The notes under the pieces were generated by a model, which was given only the letters and a program-made list of their open reading frames with translations, searched no databases and was not told the DNA's origin. From NCBI RefSeq assembly GCF_042680125.1, contig NZ_JBHTNY010000026.1: a DNA stretch of 64,000 bases; one strand, 5' to 3'. Shown piece by piece: positions 42,858 through 52,263 of the stretch. Each line of letters starts with the position of its first letter. The stretch's first letter is position 1. A program made the translations under genes and the position numbers. Source of the DNA: Robinsoniella peoriensis (GTDB lineage Bacteria > Bacillota > Clostridia > Lachnospirales > Lachnospiraceae).

Positions 42858-44375
42858 ATGGAGCAACAGTTTAAAGAACAATATGATGTGATTATCGTGG
42901 GCGGAGGCCCGGCAGGAATCATGGCAGCCCTGGCAAGTGCCAGAGTAGGAGCCGCCACACTGGTGATTGAGAGAAATGGCTTCCTTGGAGGGGCAGCGAC
43001 AAATTCTGTATTAGGCCCGATTTCCCCGTTCCATTTTGGAGATGAGCAGGTAATCAATGGGATTCCTCAGGAATTTATGGATGAATTAATAAAGGTACAT
43101 GGAAGCACAGGACATTTAAAAACGCTTGATCCGTATGGAAGCGGCGCGTATCTGGGCTTTTATGACAGAGAAAAATATAAATATGTGGCAGAAGAAATGA
43201 TGTTAAAGGATGGAGTGCAAATCTATTATCATGCGTTTATCAGCCAGGTGAAAAAAGATGGAAATCGCGTCATGGGAGTAACCGCTGTTACTAAGGCAGG
43301 ATCAAAAGAATTTGCATGCAAAATATTAGTAGATGCCAGCGGAGACGGTGATGCAGCAGTACTGGCTGGAGCAGATTATGTGTATGGAAATGAAAACACA
43401 GGAAAAGCGCAGCCTGGATCGGCTATGTTCGAAATGGCAGAGGTGGATACAGATAAGGTCTATGATTACATATATGAGAATCCAGAGGACTTTGAATGGA
43501 AGTCGGATTTAGTTCCCATACGGGAATACAGCGACAGGCTGAAGCAGCATTATTTTGTGGCACAAGGTTTTAAGAAATTGGTGAAAAAGGCTGTTGAGGC
43601 CGGAGATCTGCAATTTGGCAGGGACAGTGTTATTGTTTTAAATGGAATTTATCCTGGAAGTATCCACTTTAATGCAACCAGAGTCAGTGGTTATAATTCT
43701 TCCGATCCGGAGGAAAAAGCAATCAGTGAAATTGACGGCAGACGGCAGATTGAATCCGTATCAGAATTTATGATTAAATATGTGCCCGGATTTGAAAAAT
43801 CCTACGTCAGTGTTACCAGCAATGAGGTGGGGGTGAGGGAAACCAGACATATTAAAGGACTTTATACCCTCACTGGAGAGGATGCCGGGGAGGGCAGAAA
43901 ATTTAAGGATGTTGTATCCAGGGGTTATTTCCCAATGGATATCCACAACCCGGATGGTGCTTCCGGATATACGCAAGGCAGTCAGGGAGGATGCTGGGTA
44001 GATTTGAAGGATACTTATGATATTCCCATGCGCTGTCTGATTCCAATGGGAATTGACGGTTTGGTTTTAAGTGGAAGATGTATTTCCGGAACCAGTGAGG
44101 CACATGGTTCTTACCGTACCCAGGGAGGCATTATGGGAATTGGGCAGGCTTCCGGTGTATTAGCCGGGTTATGTGCAGTACAGGGAATCCAGCCAAAAGA
44201 TATGGATGTAGAGCAGGTACAGAAGAAGCTGATAGAATTCGGAGCTTCGGTCTTCCGAGACGAGGAGAAAAAGGCAGGAGAAGAGGCTCATGCCAAGAAG
44301 TGTGTCAAAGAATATATGAAGAAACGAGTGAAATATATTACTAAAGAGGAGGTAATAAAAAAATTTTTCGAATAA
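42858..44375 (+). CDS. FAD-dependent oxidoreductase (FAD_oxidored family)
   Basis: 505 residues, cytoplasmic. The dinucleotide-binding motif YDVIIVGGGPAGIMAALAS is at residues 9-27 and the adenine-binding acid in LVIERNGFLGG. The conserved VDASGDGDAAVLAGA and a C-terminal FAD-contact block (GLVLSGRCISGTSEAHGSY) are typical of FAD_oxidored (PF12831-type) proteins, several of which oxidise or dehydrate sugar-derived compounds, though most are uncharacterised. It is the last gene of the IclR operon, 17 bases after the binding protein, followed by a terminator. It likely carries out a redox step on the imported compound before or after the aldolase. Confidence 0.87.
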   Translation: MEQQFKEQYDVIIVGGGPAGIMAALASARVGAATLVIERNGFLGGAATNSVLGPISPFHFGDEQVINGIPQEFMDELIKVHGSTGHLKTLDPYGSGAYLGFYDREKYKYVAEEMMLKDGVQIYYHAFISQVKKDGNRVMGVTAVTKAGSKEFACKILVDASGDGDAAVLAGADYVYGNENTGKAQPGSAMFEMAEVDTDKVYDYIYENPEDFEWKSDLVPIREYSDRLKQHYFVAQGFKKLVKKAVEAGDLQFGRDSVIVLNGIYPGSIHFNATRVSGYNSSDPEEKAISEIDGRRQIESVSEFMIKYVPGFEKSYVSVTSNEVGVRETRHIKGLYTLTGEDAGEGRKFKDVVSRGYFPMDIHNPDGASGYTQGSQGGCWVDLKDTYDIPMRCLIPMGIDGLVLSGRCISGTSEAHGSYRTQGGIMGIGQASGVLAGLCAVQGIQPKDMDVEQVQKKLIEFGASVFRDEEKKAGEEAHAKKCVKEYMKKRVKYITKEEVIKKFFE

Positions 44376-44429
44376 CAGGGAGTGGCAGAAGGATACGACT
44401 TTGGAAATACCGAAAATGGAAGGGACAGA

Positions 44430-44472
44430 CAGGAAGCAGGCGCCGTAAAGGCACCTACTTCCTGTTTATTTT
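44430..44472 (+). terminator. Terminator of the IclR-controlled operon
   Basis: CAGGAAG (44430-44436) pairs with CTTCCTG (44458-44464), with an inner GGCGCC/GGCACC-like stem, followed by TTTATTTTC. Confidence 0.8.
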
Positions 44473-44517
44473 CTAACAACGCTGCAAGATACTATTATTT
44501 TTCAACAAGATATACTA

Positions 44518-44546
44518 TTGATTGGAAAATAAATCCAAAATATAAT
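44518..44546 (+). promoter_or_regulatory. Promoter of the GH106-like gene
   Basis: TTGATT (44518-44523), 17-bp spacer, TATAAT (44541-44546). It lies 61 bases before the start codon at 44607, after the operon terminator. Confidence 0.6.
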
Positions 44547-44606
44547 GGATATAAGTATAAACCGGTTATATTTAAGATTCTTATAATATGTAATGGAGGG
44601 ATTGCA

Positions 44607-47600
44607 GTGAAAAAGAAAATAGCTTTAATGCTTAGCGTTGTCATCATATTTCAGAGCGGTTACACCACCTACGCATCCGATGGACAGGAAGTAAGAAGTT
44701 TTAATGAACCGGATCCGTTGTATGAGACTTTTGAAGTACCGCCGTTTGAGAGCAAATCCAGGCCTCTTTGGTTCTGGAACAGCCCTACCCGGAGTCTCAG
44801 TGATATCACCAAAGAAGATATCCGGGAGATCATGGTCCGCTCTAAGGAAGAGAGTGGATACCATGGCTTTGGAATCCTGCCGAACTGGCTGGATAACTAC
44901 ATGAGTGACCAGTACTTGGAGTTGTACGGATATGCATTGGAAACTGCAGAGGAACTGGGTATGAAGATGTGCCTCTATGATGAGGACGGTTTCCCCAGTG
45001 GACCTGCAGGAGGCCTGCTGGCATCCAAGTATCCGGAAGCTACACTGAAACGGCTGGATAAACAGGAAAAAGACGTGGAAGAGGAAGGAAAAGTGATTGT
45101 CCGGATTCCACAGGGGGAATATCGTACTTATCTTGGGGCAGTGGCGCTGAACAACGATACAAAAGAAATAATTGATATATCTGATCAGGCGGTTTTTTAC
45201 GAGGAAAACGGTCCAGGCGTTTATGCATCCAGTTTTCATCCTGCAATAGGAGAACAAAACTTTACTGCAGAAGAAGCTTTCGACGGTGATCTGAACACCC
45301 GTTGGAATTCGGCGAACGGAAAAGTAGAGAACCAATGGCTGGAGGCTTGTTTTCCAACTGCTGTGACAATTGATAAGATAGAAGTTTATGAAGCTCTTGA
45401 CAGAATCAATGAGTATCAGCTGCAGTATTATAACGGTGCCGATTGGGAAGACCTTGATGCAGGAACCGCTATTGGTGATTTTAAGGAAATTCATATACCG
45501 CAAACGACGTCACAACGTTTCCGCCTGGCAGTTCACAACCGCGGAGGGGAAGAAAACCAGCCTGTGTCCATTAAGGAAGTTAAATTCTTTAACGGCTCCA
45601 GTCAAGTGATGCCGCCTCAAAATACAGATGAGAGTTATGACCATGTCAGTTGGGACGCACCGGGTGGTTCCTGGAAAGTTATGACCTTCGCCAGCGTAAA
45701 AGATGATACAAACAGCCGCGGGCTGGTTGATTATCTCAGCAAAGAGTCGGTAGATGCGTTTATCAATGTTACACACGAGGTATACTATAAGAATTTCTCG
45801 GAGTATTTTGGATCGGTAATTGACAGCGTTTTTTATGATGAACCGCCGCTTTATCATGCCCAGGGAAGAACCTGGACCGGTAAATTTAATGAATTGTTCC
45901 AAGAGAAAAAGGGCTATAATCCCATTACGCTGTATCCGTCACTGTGGTATGATATAGGGAAAAATACCGCTTCAGCCAGAAGTGAGCTTTACTCCTTCCG
46001 TTCGGACCTGTTTGCTACTGAGTACATCAAAAATATGAATAACTGGTGTAATGAACATGGCGTTAAACTCACCGGGCACATGGATCAGGAGGAAAATGTA
46101 AATCCGGTTCAGTCCAGCGGCGATATTATGAAAGTATTTAAATACCAGGATATTCCCGGTGTGGATGAGATCAGTTATTATGACCGTGCACTGAAAGCGT
46201 ACAAGCTGGTCAGTTCTTCGGCGAATAACTGGGACAAAGGTCTGGTTATGAGCGAAACTTATGGAGCCATGGGAGAAGGTATGGGAATTCCTGTGCTGTA
46301 TAAAGATATCATGAACCAGTTTACCAGGGGAATTAACTACGTAGTGCCGCATGCAATCTGGCAAAACAATACCCAGGCGGTAGACAATCCGCCGGAATTG
46401 TCTTACCGCAGTGAGCAGTACGGTCCTGAACTGCCGGCATATAACGACTTTATCGGGCGGGTACAGGGCTTGCTGCAGGAGGGCAGACATGCAGCGGATA
46501 TCGGCGTGCTGTATCCCATAGATACCCTGGAGGCCCACACGATGTTCGGAGTTGGTGATCCTTATATGGGCGTGGCGCCGGAAGAAGCCGATTATATGGA
46601 ATTAGGCGAATATCTTATGTCTGCGATCCGTAAAGACTATACGTTCCTCCATCCGGAGGTAATCGCAGAAAACTGCACCGTAGATGGCCGCACGTTTAAC
46701 CTGAATAATGAAAATTACCCGGAATCTTATAAAGTGATTGTTATGCCGGGAGCGAAAACCATCAGTGCGGATGCATTGAAAAAAGTAAAAGAGTTTTACG
46801 ATGCGGGTGGACAGGTGATAGCAACCACCCAGCTTCCGTCACAGTCAGCAGAACCTGGCAGAAATCAGGAAGTAGTTGATATCATTACAGCAATGTTTGG
46901 AATTACTCCGGAGGAGATCAATCCAGAGCTTCCGGTAATTCACTACCAGGCATCTTCCAGTTTCAACGAGAACTATGGCCCGGAGAAAGCATTTGATAAG
47001 GTTGCCTCGGATGGCAGCAGATGGAATGCGGCAGATCTCTCAGGCGGAGATCAGTGGCTGATGGCGGAATTTGAAGAAGACGTGACCATAGAAAAAGTGG
47101 TAGTCAAGGAGAACAATCCTTATCGAATCACGAAGTTCCGGGTTCAGTACTGGAATGGCGGTGACTGGGTGGATGCAGCAGAGGGTACGGAAATTGGCCA
47201 GCGGCAGGAAATTCGTTTTGACCAGCCGGTAACAACTAATAAAATGCGTCTGTATATCGATACAATTGTGTCTGACAGTGTATCTATTCAGGAATTTGAG
47301 ATTTACGGAGAAAAAGGTTTTAACCTGGCGTGCCCAAAAGACTACCCCATCGGGCTGGGTGACCAGACCAACGATAATGGCGGACGCGCTGTATTTCTGG
47401 GTGGCAACTATACAGAAACTCTCAGAAATTGTATCAATGAGATGCTTCCGGTAGCTGATGTTACCGTTGAAAATGTTGCAGATCAGCTTCCTGGCGGCAG
47501 CTTTACTTACATTCATAAAATCAAGGATGAACGGGACGTCTATTATTTTGTTAATTCCAGTGATGAGGCGGTTAAAAGTATGGTAACCCTTCGTGGCCGG

Positions 47601-48794
47601 ATGAAAAAACCCATGCTCTGGAATCCCAAAACAGGTGAACAGCAGCCGGCAAAATTTGAAATAGGAACTCAAAATGGAGAAGATGTGACCAGAATCAGCC
47701 TGTCTCTGGACTCTGTTGAATCTGCATTCATTATTGATACCTATGGAGATATTGAGGTTCCTCTGAAGAGTATCAGCCTGGATAAGGCCACGATGAATTT
47801 CAAACGGGGTGATACAACAGGAACATTGAAAGTAAGTTACAATCCGTCCGATACCACCGATGACAAGACAATCCTTTGGTCGAGTAGGAATACAAACATA
47901 GCGACCGTAAAGGACGGTGTGGTGACTCCGGTTGCTCCCGGAAGTACAGTAGTAACGGCAAAATCGGTGATCAATGGTATCGAAACAACTTGTAAAGTGA
48001 CTGTGGACAAAGACTTCCGGACGGTTTCCGTAAAAAACCTCCAGGTGAGTCCAAAGGCAGCCACGATCTATACAAAGGATAAAACAGCGCTGAAGGCAGA
48101 TATTCAGCCATTCAATGCCACCTGTAAGGACATCGTCTGGGAATCTGAAGATACGGGGATAGCGAAAGTTGATAAAAATGGGGTGGTAACCGGAGTGAAA
48201 GCCGGCAAGACAACTATTACAGCGGTTTCCGTTGACGGCAATATCCGTGCCGCCTGCCAGATTACCGTGAAACAGAGGATAACCAGCATGAAGTTTAACA
48301 CACCTGCCTTTACGATCACGAAAAAAGGTCAGACCGTTAAATTAAATAAATACCTGGTAATAACTCCAAAGGATGCCAGCAGCAGGAATGTGTCCTGGAA
48401 GTCCGGCAACAAGAAGATTGCAACAGTTGATAAAAACGGTAAAGTGAAGTTCAAAGCATCAAAGGGAAAAGTGACGATCACGGCCGGCACCCTTGATGGC
48501 AGCAAAAAGAAAGCGAAGATCACACTCATCTACGGCAAAAGAATCAGCAGGATGAAGATCAACGATAGAAAGGTGACACTGAAAAAAGGAAAGTCCTTTC
48601 AATTGAAGGTGGAAATTGTAAAGCCGGAAAAGCCGGCCTATAAGAAATTGACCTGGACGTCAGCCAACACGAAAGTGGCAAAAGTGGACAGCAAAGGTAA
48701 AGTCAGGGCGGTGGGCCGCGGCAGGACCGTGATTACAGCGAAGGCTTGTGATGGAAGCGGAAAGAAAGTAAAGTGTAATGTAACGGTAAGTTAG
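44607..48794 (+). CDS. Secreted GH106-like multidomain glycosidase
   Basis: 1395 residues from GTG 44607, with GGAGGG 6 bases upstream; the 75 codons before it lack a ribosome binding site and overlap the terminator. A signal peptide spans 1-25. The catalytic part starts with SRPLWFWNSPTRSLSDITKE and contains MCLYDEDGFPSGPAGG, SVFYDEPPLYHAQG and GHMDQEEN, resembling GH106 (alpha-L-rhamnosidase) and related enzymes. Two F5/8C-type domains are inserted (about residues 210-330 and 780-900). Four Big_2 domains follow, each with a TVVTAKS-like end strand, the last three Lys-rich. There is no sortase motif. The stop TAG is the first three bases of a repeat-element end. Confidence 0.72.
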   Translation: MKKKIALMLSVVIIFQSGYTTYASDGQEVRSFNEPDPLYETFEVPPFESKSRPLWFWNSPTRSLSDITKEDIREIMVRSKEESGYHGFGILPNWLDNYMSDQYLELYGYALETAEELGMKMCLYDEDGFPSGPAGGLLASKYPEATLKRLDKQEKDVEEEGKVIVRIPQGEYRTYLGAVALNNDTKEIIDISDQAVFYEENGPGVYASSFHPAIGEQNFTAEEAFDGDLNTRWNSANGKVENQWLEACFPTAVTIDKIEVYEALDRINEYQLQYYNGADWEDLDAGTAIGDFKEIHIPQTTSQRFRLAVHNRGGEENQPVSIKEVKFFNGSSQVMPPQNTDESYDHVSWDAPGGSWKVMTFASVKDDTNSRGLVDYLSKESVDAFINVTHEVYYKNFSEYFGSVIDSVFYDEPPLYHAQGRTWTGKFNELFQEKKGYNPITLYPSLWYDIGKNTASARSELYSFRSDLFATEYIKNMNNWCNEHGVKLTGHMDQEENVNPVQSSGDIMKVFKYQDIPGVDEISYYDRALKAYKLVSSSANNWDKGLVMSETYGAMGEGMGIPVLYKDIMNQFTRGINYVVPHAIWQNNTQAVDNPPELSYRSEQYGPELPAYNDFIGRVQGLLQEGRHAADIGVLYPIDTLEAHTMFGVGDPYMGVAPEEADYMELGEYLMSAIRKDYTFLHPEVIAENCTVDGRTFNLNNENYPESYKVIVMPGAKTISADALKKVKEFYDAGGQVIATTQLPSQSAEPGRNQEVVDIITAMFGITPEEINPELPVIHYQASSSFNENYGPEKAFDKVASDGSRWNAADLSGGDQWLMAEFEEDVTIEKVVVKENNPYRITKFRVQYWNGGDWVDAAEGTEIGQRQEIRFDQPVTTNKMRLYIDTIVSDSVSIQEFEIYGEKGFNLACPKDYPIGLGDQTNDNGGRAVFLGGNYTETLRNCINEMLPVADVTVENVADQLPGGSFTYIHKIKDERDVYYFVNSSDEAVKSMVTLRGRMKKPMLWNPKTGEQQPAKFEIGTQNGEDVTRISLSLDSVESAFIIDTYGDIEVPLKSISLDKATMNFKRGDTTGTLKVSYNPSDTTDDKTILWSSRNTNIATVKDGVVTPVAPGSTVVTAKSVINGIETTCKVTVDKDFRTVSVKNLQVSPKAATIYTKDKTALKADIQPFNATCKDIVWESEDTGIAKVDKNGVVTGVKAGKTTITAVSVDGNIRAACQITVKQRITSMKFNTPAFTITKKGQTVKLNKYLVITPKDASSRNVSWKSGNKKIATVDKNGKVKFKASKGKVTITAGTLDGSKKKAKITLIYGKRISRMKINDRKVTLKKGKSFQLKVEIVKPEKPAYKKLTWTSANTKVAKVDSKGKVRAVGRGRTVITAKACDGSGKKVKCNVTVS

Positions 48795-48806
48795 AGCGTG
48801 TTTTGA
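48792..48806. repeat. Repeat element left terminus (solo end) at a stop codon
   Basis: TAGAGCGTGTTTTGA matches the left end of the 164-bp element. The first three bases are the stop codon of the GH106-like gene. The rest of the element is absent and a terminator follows. Confidence 0.55.
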
Positions 48807-48817
48807 TTTTTTTTTGA

Positions 48818-48866
48818 CAGCACTTGCCGGGCGGGTTTCTCGTCCGGCAAGTGCTGAACTTTTTTC
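48818..48866 (+). terminator. Terminator after the GH106-like gene
   Basis: CAGCACTTGCCGG (48818-48830) pairs perfectly with CCGGCAAGTGCTG (48844-48856), followed by AACTTTTTTC. Confidence 0.9.
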
Positions 48867-48977
48867 AGTTGTATTTATTTAATGAGTGGTATTGCAATTC
48901 AGCCAGCTGGGCGGCGGCTTCTGTTAGCAAAAGTTCACTCTAGAACGATTGATGACGGATATTGCGAAAAAAATTAC

Positions 48978-49005
48978 TTGCATATTATATAGACTATATT
49001 ATAAT
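48978..49005 (+). promoter_or_regulatory. Promoter of folC
   Basis: TTGCAT (48978-48983), 16-bp spacer, perfect TATAAT (49000-49005), 35 bases before the folC start. Confidence 0.6.
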
Positions 49006-49039
49006 AGGAAAAGAACAACGAAAGCGGAGTGACCATGAA

Positions 49040-50335
49040 ATGAACTATACAGAAGCAGTGGAATACGTATTGAGTGTTCCAAAATTTACGAAAAAAAATA
49101 AGCTGGAAAACACGATTGAATTAATGGAGCGTCTTGGCAGACCGGAACGTGGCATGAAGATCATACATGTGGCTGGTACAAACGGAAAAGGATCTGTTTG
49201 TGCTTTCCTTTCTTCTATATTGGACAAGGCTGATAAAAGGGTAGGTCTGTTTACATCCCCTCATCTGGTCAAAATAAATGAGCGGTTTCAGATCAATAAT
49301 GTCCCCATATCGGACGAAGCCTTTTTAGGTGCATACCGGCAGGTGTGGGCAGCCATAGAGGAAATGCAGGAGGACGGCTTCTTCCATCCTACTTATTTTG
49401 AAATATTATTTGCCGTTGCCATGGTGGCTTTCAAGGAGGCTGACGTGGAGTATGTAGTATTGGAAACGGGACTTGGCGGCCGCCTGGATGCTACGAATAT
49501 CGTAGAGAAACCACTGGCTGTTATCATAACATCCATCAGTCTGGACCATACGGAAATACTGGGCGATACCATTGCAAAGATTGCATTCGAAAAGGCTGGA
49601 ATCATCAAAGAAGGTGTTCCTGTCATCTATGACGGAAGGAATACAAATGTGGCTGAAGTCATTGAAAAAAGAGCAAAAGAACTGCATGCACAGACGTATC
49701 CGCTCTATGAAGAAATGTATGAAATTTTAGTAAATACGGATAAAAGCATTGATTTTTCCCTGAATTGTAGTTATTATAAAAATGTCAGGGTTACAGTTCC
49801 TTACATTGCTCCATATCAGGTAGTGAACAGTTCACTGGCGATGCTGGCGATTAAAGTGATTGACCTTAAGCAGGAAATTCAGCTTCAGATGATTGTTGAC
49901 GGTATTGCTTATACAACCTGGGCAGGCAGAATGGAGACGGTTATGCCGGGAGTAATTCTGGATGGCGCACATAATGCGGCAGGAGTGGACGAGTTTGTTA
50001 AGACACTGGGACGAGTGGATAGCAGACGAAAAGTGGTATTGCTGTTCTCGGCAGTGGTGGAGAAGAACTACGAATCCATGATAGAGTCCATTTGTAAATC
50101 AGCGAAATTGGATGAAGTAATTGTTACCGAAATCCAGGGAGACAGAATTGTGCCTGCAGAGCAGCTGGCAGATATTTTCCAGCGATATACACAGGCAGCA
50201 GTCACAGAAATTCCTGATATTAAGGAAGCATTCGCAAAAGCACTGGATAAGAGGCAGGATGGATTATTATTCTGCGTAGGTTCTTTATATCTGGTCGGCG
50301 AGATTAAAGGAATAATTGAGGAGAATTACAAATGA
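49040..50335 (+). CDS. folC: Folylpolyglutamate synthase/dihydrofolate synthase
   Basis: 431 residues of the Mur ligase superfamily. It adds glutamate to folates with ATP in the cytoplasm. The P-loop HVAGTNGKGSV is at about residues 43-53. The folate/ATP loop SPHLVKINERFQIN, the ETGLGGRLDATN motif, TSISLDHTEILGDT with the metal-binding His, and the C-terminal VILDGAHNAAG are all present. The ATG at 49040 is used because a longer frame from 48962 would overlap the promoter. A 48-residue gene overlaps its stop by 4 bases. Confidence 0.95.
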   Translation: MNYTEAVEYVLSVPKFTKKNKLENTIELMERLGRPERGMKIIHVAGTNGKGSVCAFLSSILDKADKRVGLFTSPHLVKINERFQINNVPISDEAFLGAYRQVWAAIEEMQEDGFFHPTYFEILFAVAMVAFKEADVEYVVLETGLGGRLDATNIVEKPLAVIITSISLDHTEILGDTIAKIAFEKAGIIKEGVPVIYDGRNTNVAEVIEKRAKELHAQTYPLYEEMYEILVNTDKSIDFSLNCSYYKNVRVTVPYIAPYQVVNSSLAMLAIKVIDLKQEIQLQMIVDGIAYTTWAGRMETVMPGVILDGAHNAAGVDEFVKTLGRVDSRRKVVLLFSAVVEKNYESMIESICKSAKLDEVIVTEIQGDRIVPAEQLADIFQRYTQAAVTEIPDIKEAFAKALDKRQDGLLFCVGSLYLVGEIKGIIEENYK

Positions 50336-50478
50336 TTGATTATGAAGAAGAATTGAAGAAATTTCATCCGAGCCTGGATGTAAATGAAGCAGAAGACGCC
50401 ATTTACAACAGAGACTTTACCGATATTACCGATATCCTGAAGGAATTGATTCAGGAAGAAAAGAAAAAGAGAAAATAA
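50332..50478 (+). CDS. Small conserved-type acidic protein (48 residues)
   Basis: ATG overlaps the folC stop (ATGA arrangement), so it is translationally coupled. The product begins MIDYEEELKKFHPSLDVNEA and ends in a Lys-rich tail EEKKKRK. It is acidic, predicted mostly helical, with no membrane segment. I do not recognise a named family. The tight coupling to folC and the intact frame argue for a real gene rather than chance. Confidence 0.65.
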   Translation: MIDYEEELKKFHPSLDVNEAEDAIYNRDFTDITDILKELIQEEKKKRK

Positions 50479-50488
50479 GGGGAATCAT

Positions 50489-52192
50489 ATGAGATGTATT
50501 TATTGCGGCACCCCCTTATCTGCCATAGATTATTGTACCGGATGTGGGGCGGATATCAGCTTACAGAAAAGAACCATAAGAATTTCTAATCTTCTCTATA
50601 ATGAAGGATTGGAAAAGGCAACGGTTCGTGATTTATCTGGAGCGATTGCTTGCCTGAAAAGAAGTTTGAAATTTAATAAAGAAAATATTGATGCCAGAAA
50701 TCTACTGGGACTTGTTTACTATGAAATGGGCGAGGTTGTTTCGGCACTGAGTGAATGGGTAATCAGTAAAAATCTGCAGGTGCCGGAAAATGCTGCGGAC
50801 GGCTACATAACCAAACTGCAGGCGAATAAAAATAAACTGGATACGATAAACCATACCATTCGCAAATACAATCAGGCACTGCAGTATTGCAGGCAGGATA
50901 ATGAAGATATGGCGGTCATTCAGCTGAAAAAAGTTTTGACACAGAATCCAAAGCTGATCAAAGGTTACCATCTTCTGGCGCTGCTTTATCTGAAGCAGCA
51001 GGAGTATGAACGTGCCAGGAAGCTTTTGCGAAAAGCGATCCGTATTGATGCCACGAACACTACCACACTGCGATATCTGCATGAGATAGAAGATGCGACC
51101 GGCATAGGGACAAGCTTGGATGTAAAAAGGCGGAAGCGCTATGCAAAAGATGCCATGGAGAAGAAATTCACAGGTCCCATGACGTATTTAAGCGGAAATG
51201 ATACCATCATACAGCCTACACCGTTTCGTGACAGTTCCACGATTGCAACATTTATCAACATTTTTCTGGGACTCCTTCTGGGAGGCGCAATCGTATGGTT
51301 TTTGGCGGTACCGGCGATTAAGCAGAGCGTTAATCAAACGGCCACAAAGCAAGTTACAGAGGCAAATACAAAGCTGGCATCTGAAAATGCAAAGAATGTG
51401 AAGCTTCAGGAAGAAATTGATGGTTATCAGGCAAAAGTGGACTCTGCAAATAAGACCATGGACGAAGCGAAGGCGAAAGCTACGGGGTATGAAGATCTTT
51501 TGAAATCTGCAAATCTGTTGATTAAAGGAGATCAGACAGGTGCGGCTACTGCACTTAGCAATGTGGACGCAAAAAGCCTGGATGGTTCTGCAAAAGAGCT
51601 GTATGAGCAGATTATGGCAGGGGTTAAGGATGCGTTATATGCAGAGCAATACAACAAGGGTTCTACAGCTTTTGCAGCAGGTGATTATAAGACAGCTATT
51701 GAACAGCTGACGCTTGCCAGCCAGACGGATCCTGAATCGTGGAATGCGATGTTTTATCTGGGATTTTCTTACTATTACACGCAGGACACTACCAATGCGG
51801 ATAAAATATTTAAACAGTTATTAGAAAAATTCCCAGCAGAAGCAGCTGCTAATAATATTAATGGTTTTATTTCTAATAAAGGAAATAATAATTCAACCGA
51901 CGGAAATACTGCAGGAACTACCGGAAATGCCGCAGGCGGAACCACAGGTGATACCACCGGAAATGCCGCAGGCGGAACAAATGGAAATGCTGCAGGCGGC
52001 AACGCAGAAGGTGCCAATGGCAATGCCGCAGGCGGAGATGCAAACGCACCGGGCGGTAACGCAGACGGTGTAAACGGAAATGGAACTGCAGGTGGTGACG
52101 GAAACGCTGCAGGTGGAAATACAGCCGATAATAACGGCAATGGAGCAAACGGACAGGCAGGCGGAATCGACGATAATAACGGCGTTCAGTAG
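50489..52192 (+). CDS. Zinc-ribbon, TPR and single-helix membrane protein with Asn/Gly-rich tail
   Basis: 567 residues. An N-terminal zinc ribbon uses Cys3, Cys6, Cys16 and Cys19. Tetratricopeptide repeats follow (about 35-205: LLYNEGLEKATVRDLSGAIA, GLVYYEMGEVVSALSEW, LLALLYLKQQEYERARKLL). One membrane helix lies near residues 253-275 (INIFLGLLLGGAIVWFLAVP), then a coiled coil (about 285-340) and a second TPR pair outside. The last 90 residues are a low-complexity Asn-Ala-Ala-Gly-Gly repeat. It probably scaffolds a complex at the cell envelope. Position just upstream of the spoIIA operon may be incidental, since a terminator separates them. Confidence 0.82.
   Translation: MRCIYCGTPLSAIDYCTGCGADISLQKRTIRISNLLYNEGLEKATVRDLSGAIACLKRSLKFNKENIDARNLLGLVYYEMGEVVSALSEWVISKNLQVPENAADGYITKLQANKNKLDTINHTIRKYNQALQYCRQDNEDMAVIQLKKVLTQNPKLIKGYHLLALLYLKQQEYERARKLLRKAIRIDATNTTTLRYLHEIEDATGIGTSLDVKRRKRYAKDAMEKKFTGPMTYLSGNDTIIQPTPFRDSSTIATFINIFLGLLLGGAIVWFLAVPAIKQSVNQTATKQVTEANTKLASENAKNVKLQEEIDGYQAKVDSANKTMDEAKAKATGYEDLLKSANLLIKGDQTGAATALSNVDAKSLDGSAKELYEQIMAGVKDALYAEQYNKGSTAFAAGDYKTAIEQLTLASQTDPESWNAMFYLGFSYYYTQDTTNADKIFKQLLEKFPAEAAANNINGFISNKGNNNSTDGNTAGTTGNAAGGTTGDTTGNAAGGTNGNAAGGNAEGANGNAAGGDANAPGGNADGVNGNGTAGGDGNAAGGNTADNNGNGANGQAGGIDDNNGVQ
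51915..52140 (+). repeat. Short tandem repeats coding the Asn/Gly-rich tail
   Basis: Imperfect units such as GGAAATGCCGCAGGCGGA recur about ten times and encode NAAGG-type repeats at the end of the TPR membrane protein. They are prone to length change by slippage. Confidence 0.8.
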
Positions 52193-52230
52193 GCTTGTAT
52201 CACACACAAAATGAGGAACCTCCAGATTGG

Positions 52231-52263
52231 GGACGTGTACAATAATATGTACACGTCCTTTTT
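52231..52263 (+). terminator. Terminator after the TPR protein gene
   Basis: GGACGTGTACA (52231-52241) pairs perfectly with TGTACACGTCC (52248-52258), followed by TTTTT. Confidence 0.92.

Noticed and set aside
44382..44606. 75-codon extension of the GH106-like gene
   Set aside because: It would translate the upstream terminator and the promoter and put the signal peptide inside the protein.
48880..48900. GAGTGGTATTGCAATTC, similar to the AGTGG operator
   Set aside because: Only one half site, no second AGTGG 20 bp away and no -10 at the right distance.
51775..52140. Pro/Ala-rich minus-strand frame
   Set aside because: Antisense of the Asn/Gly-rich tail repeats of the TPR protein.
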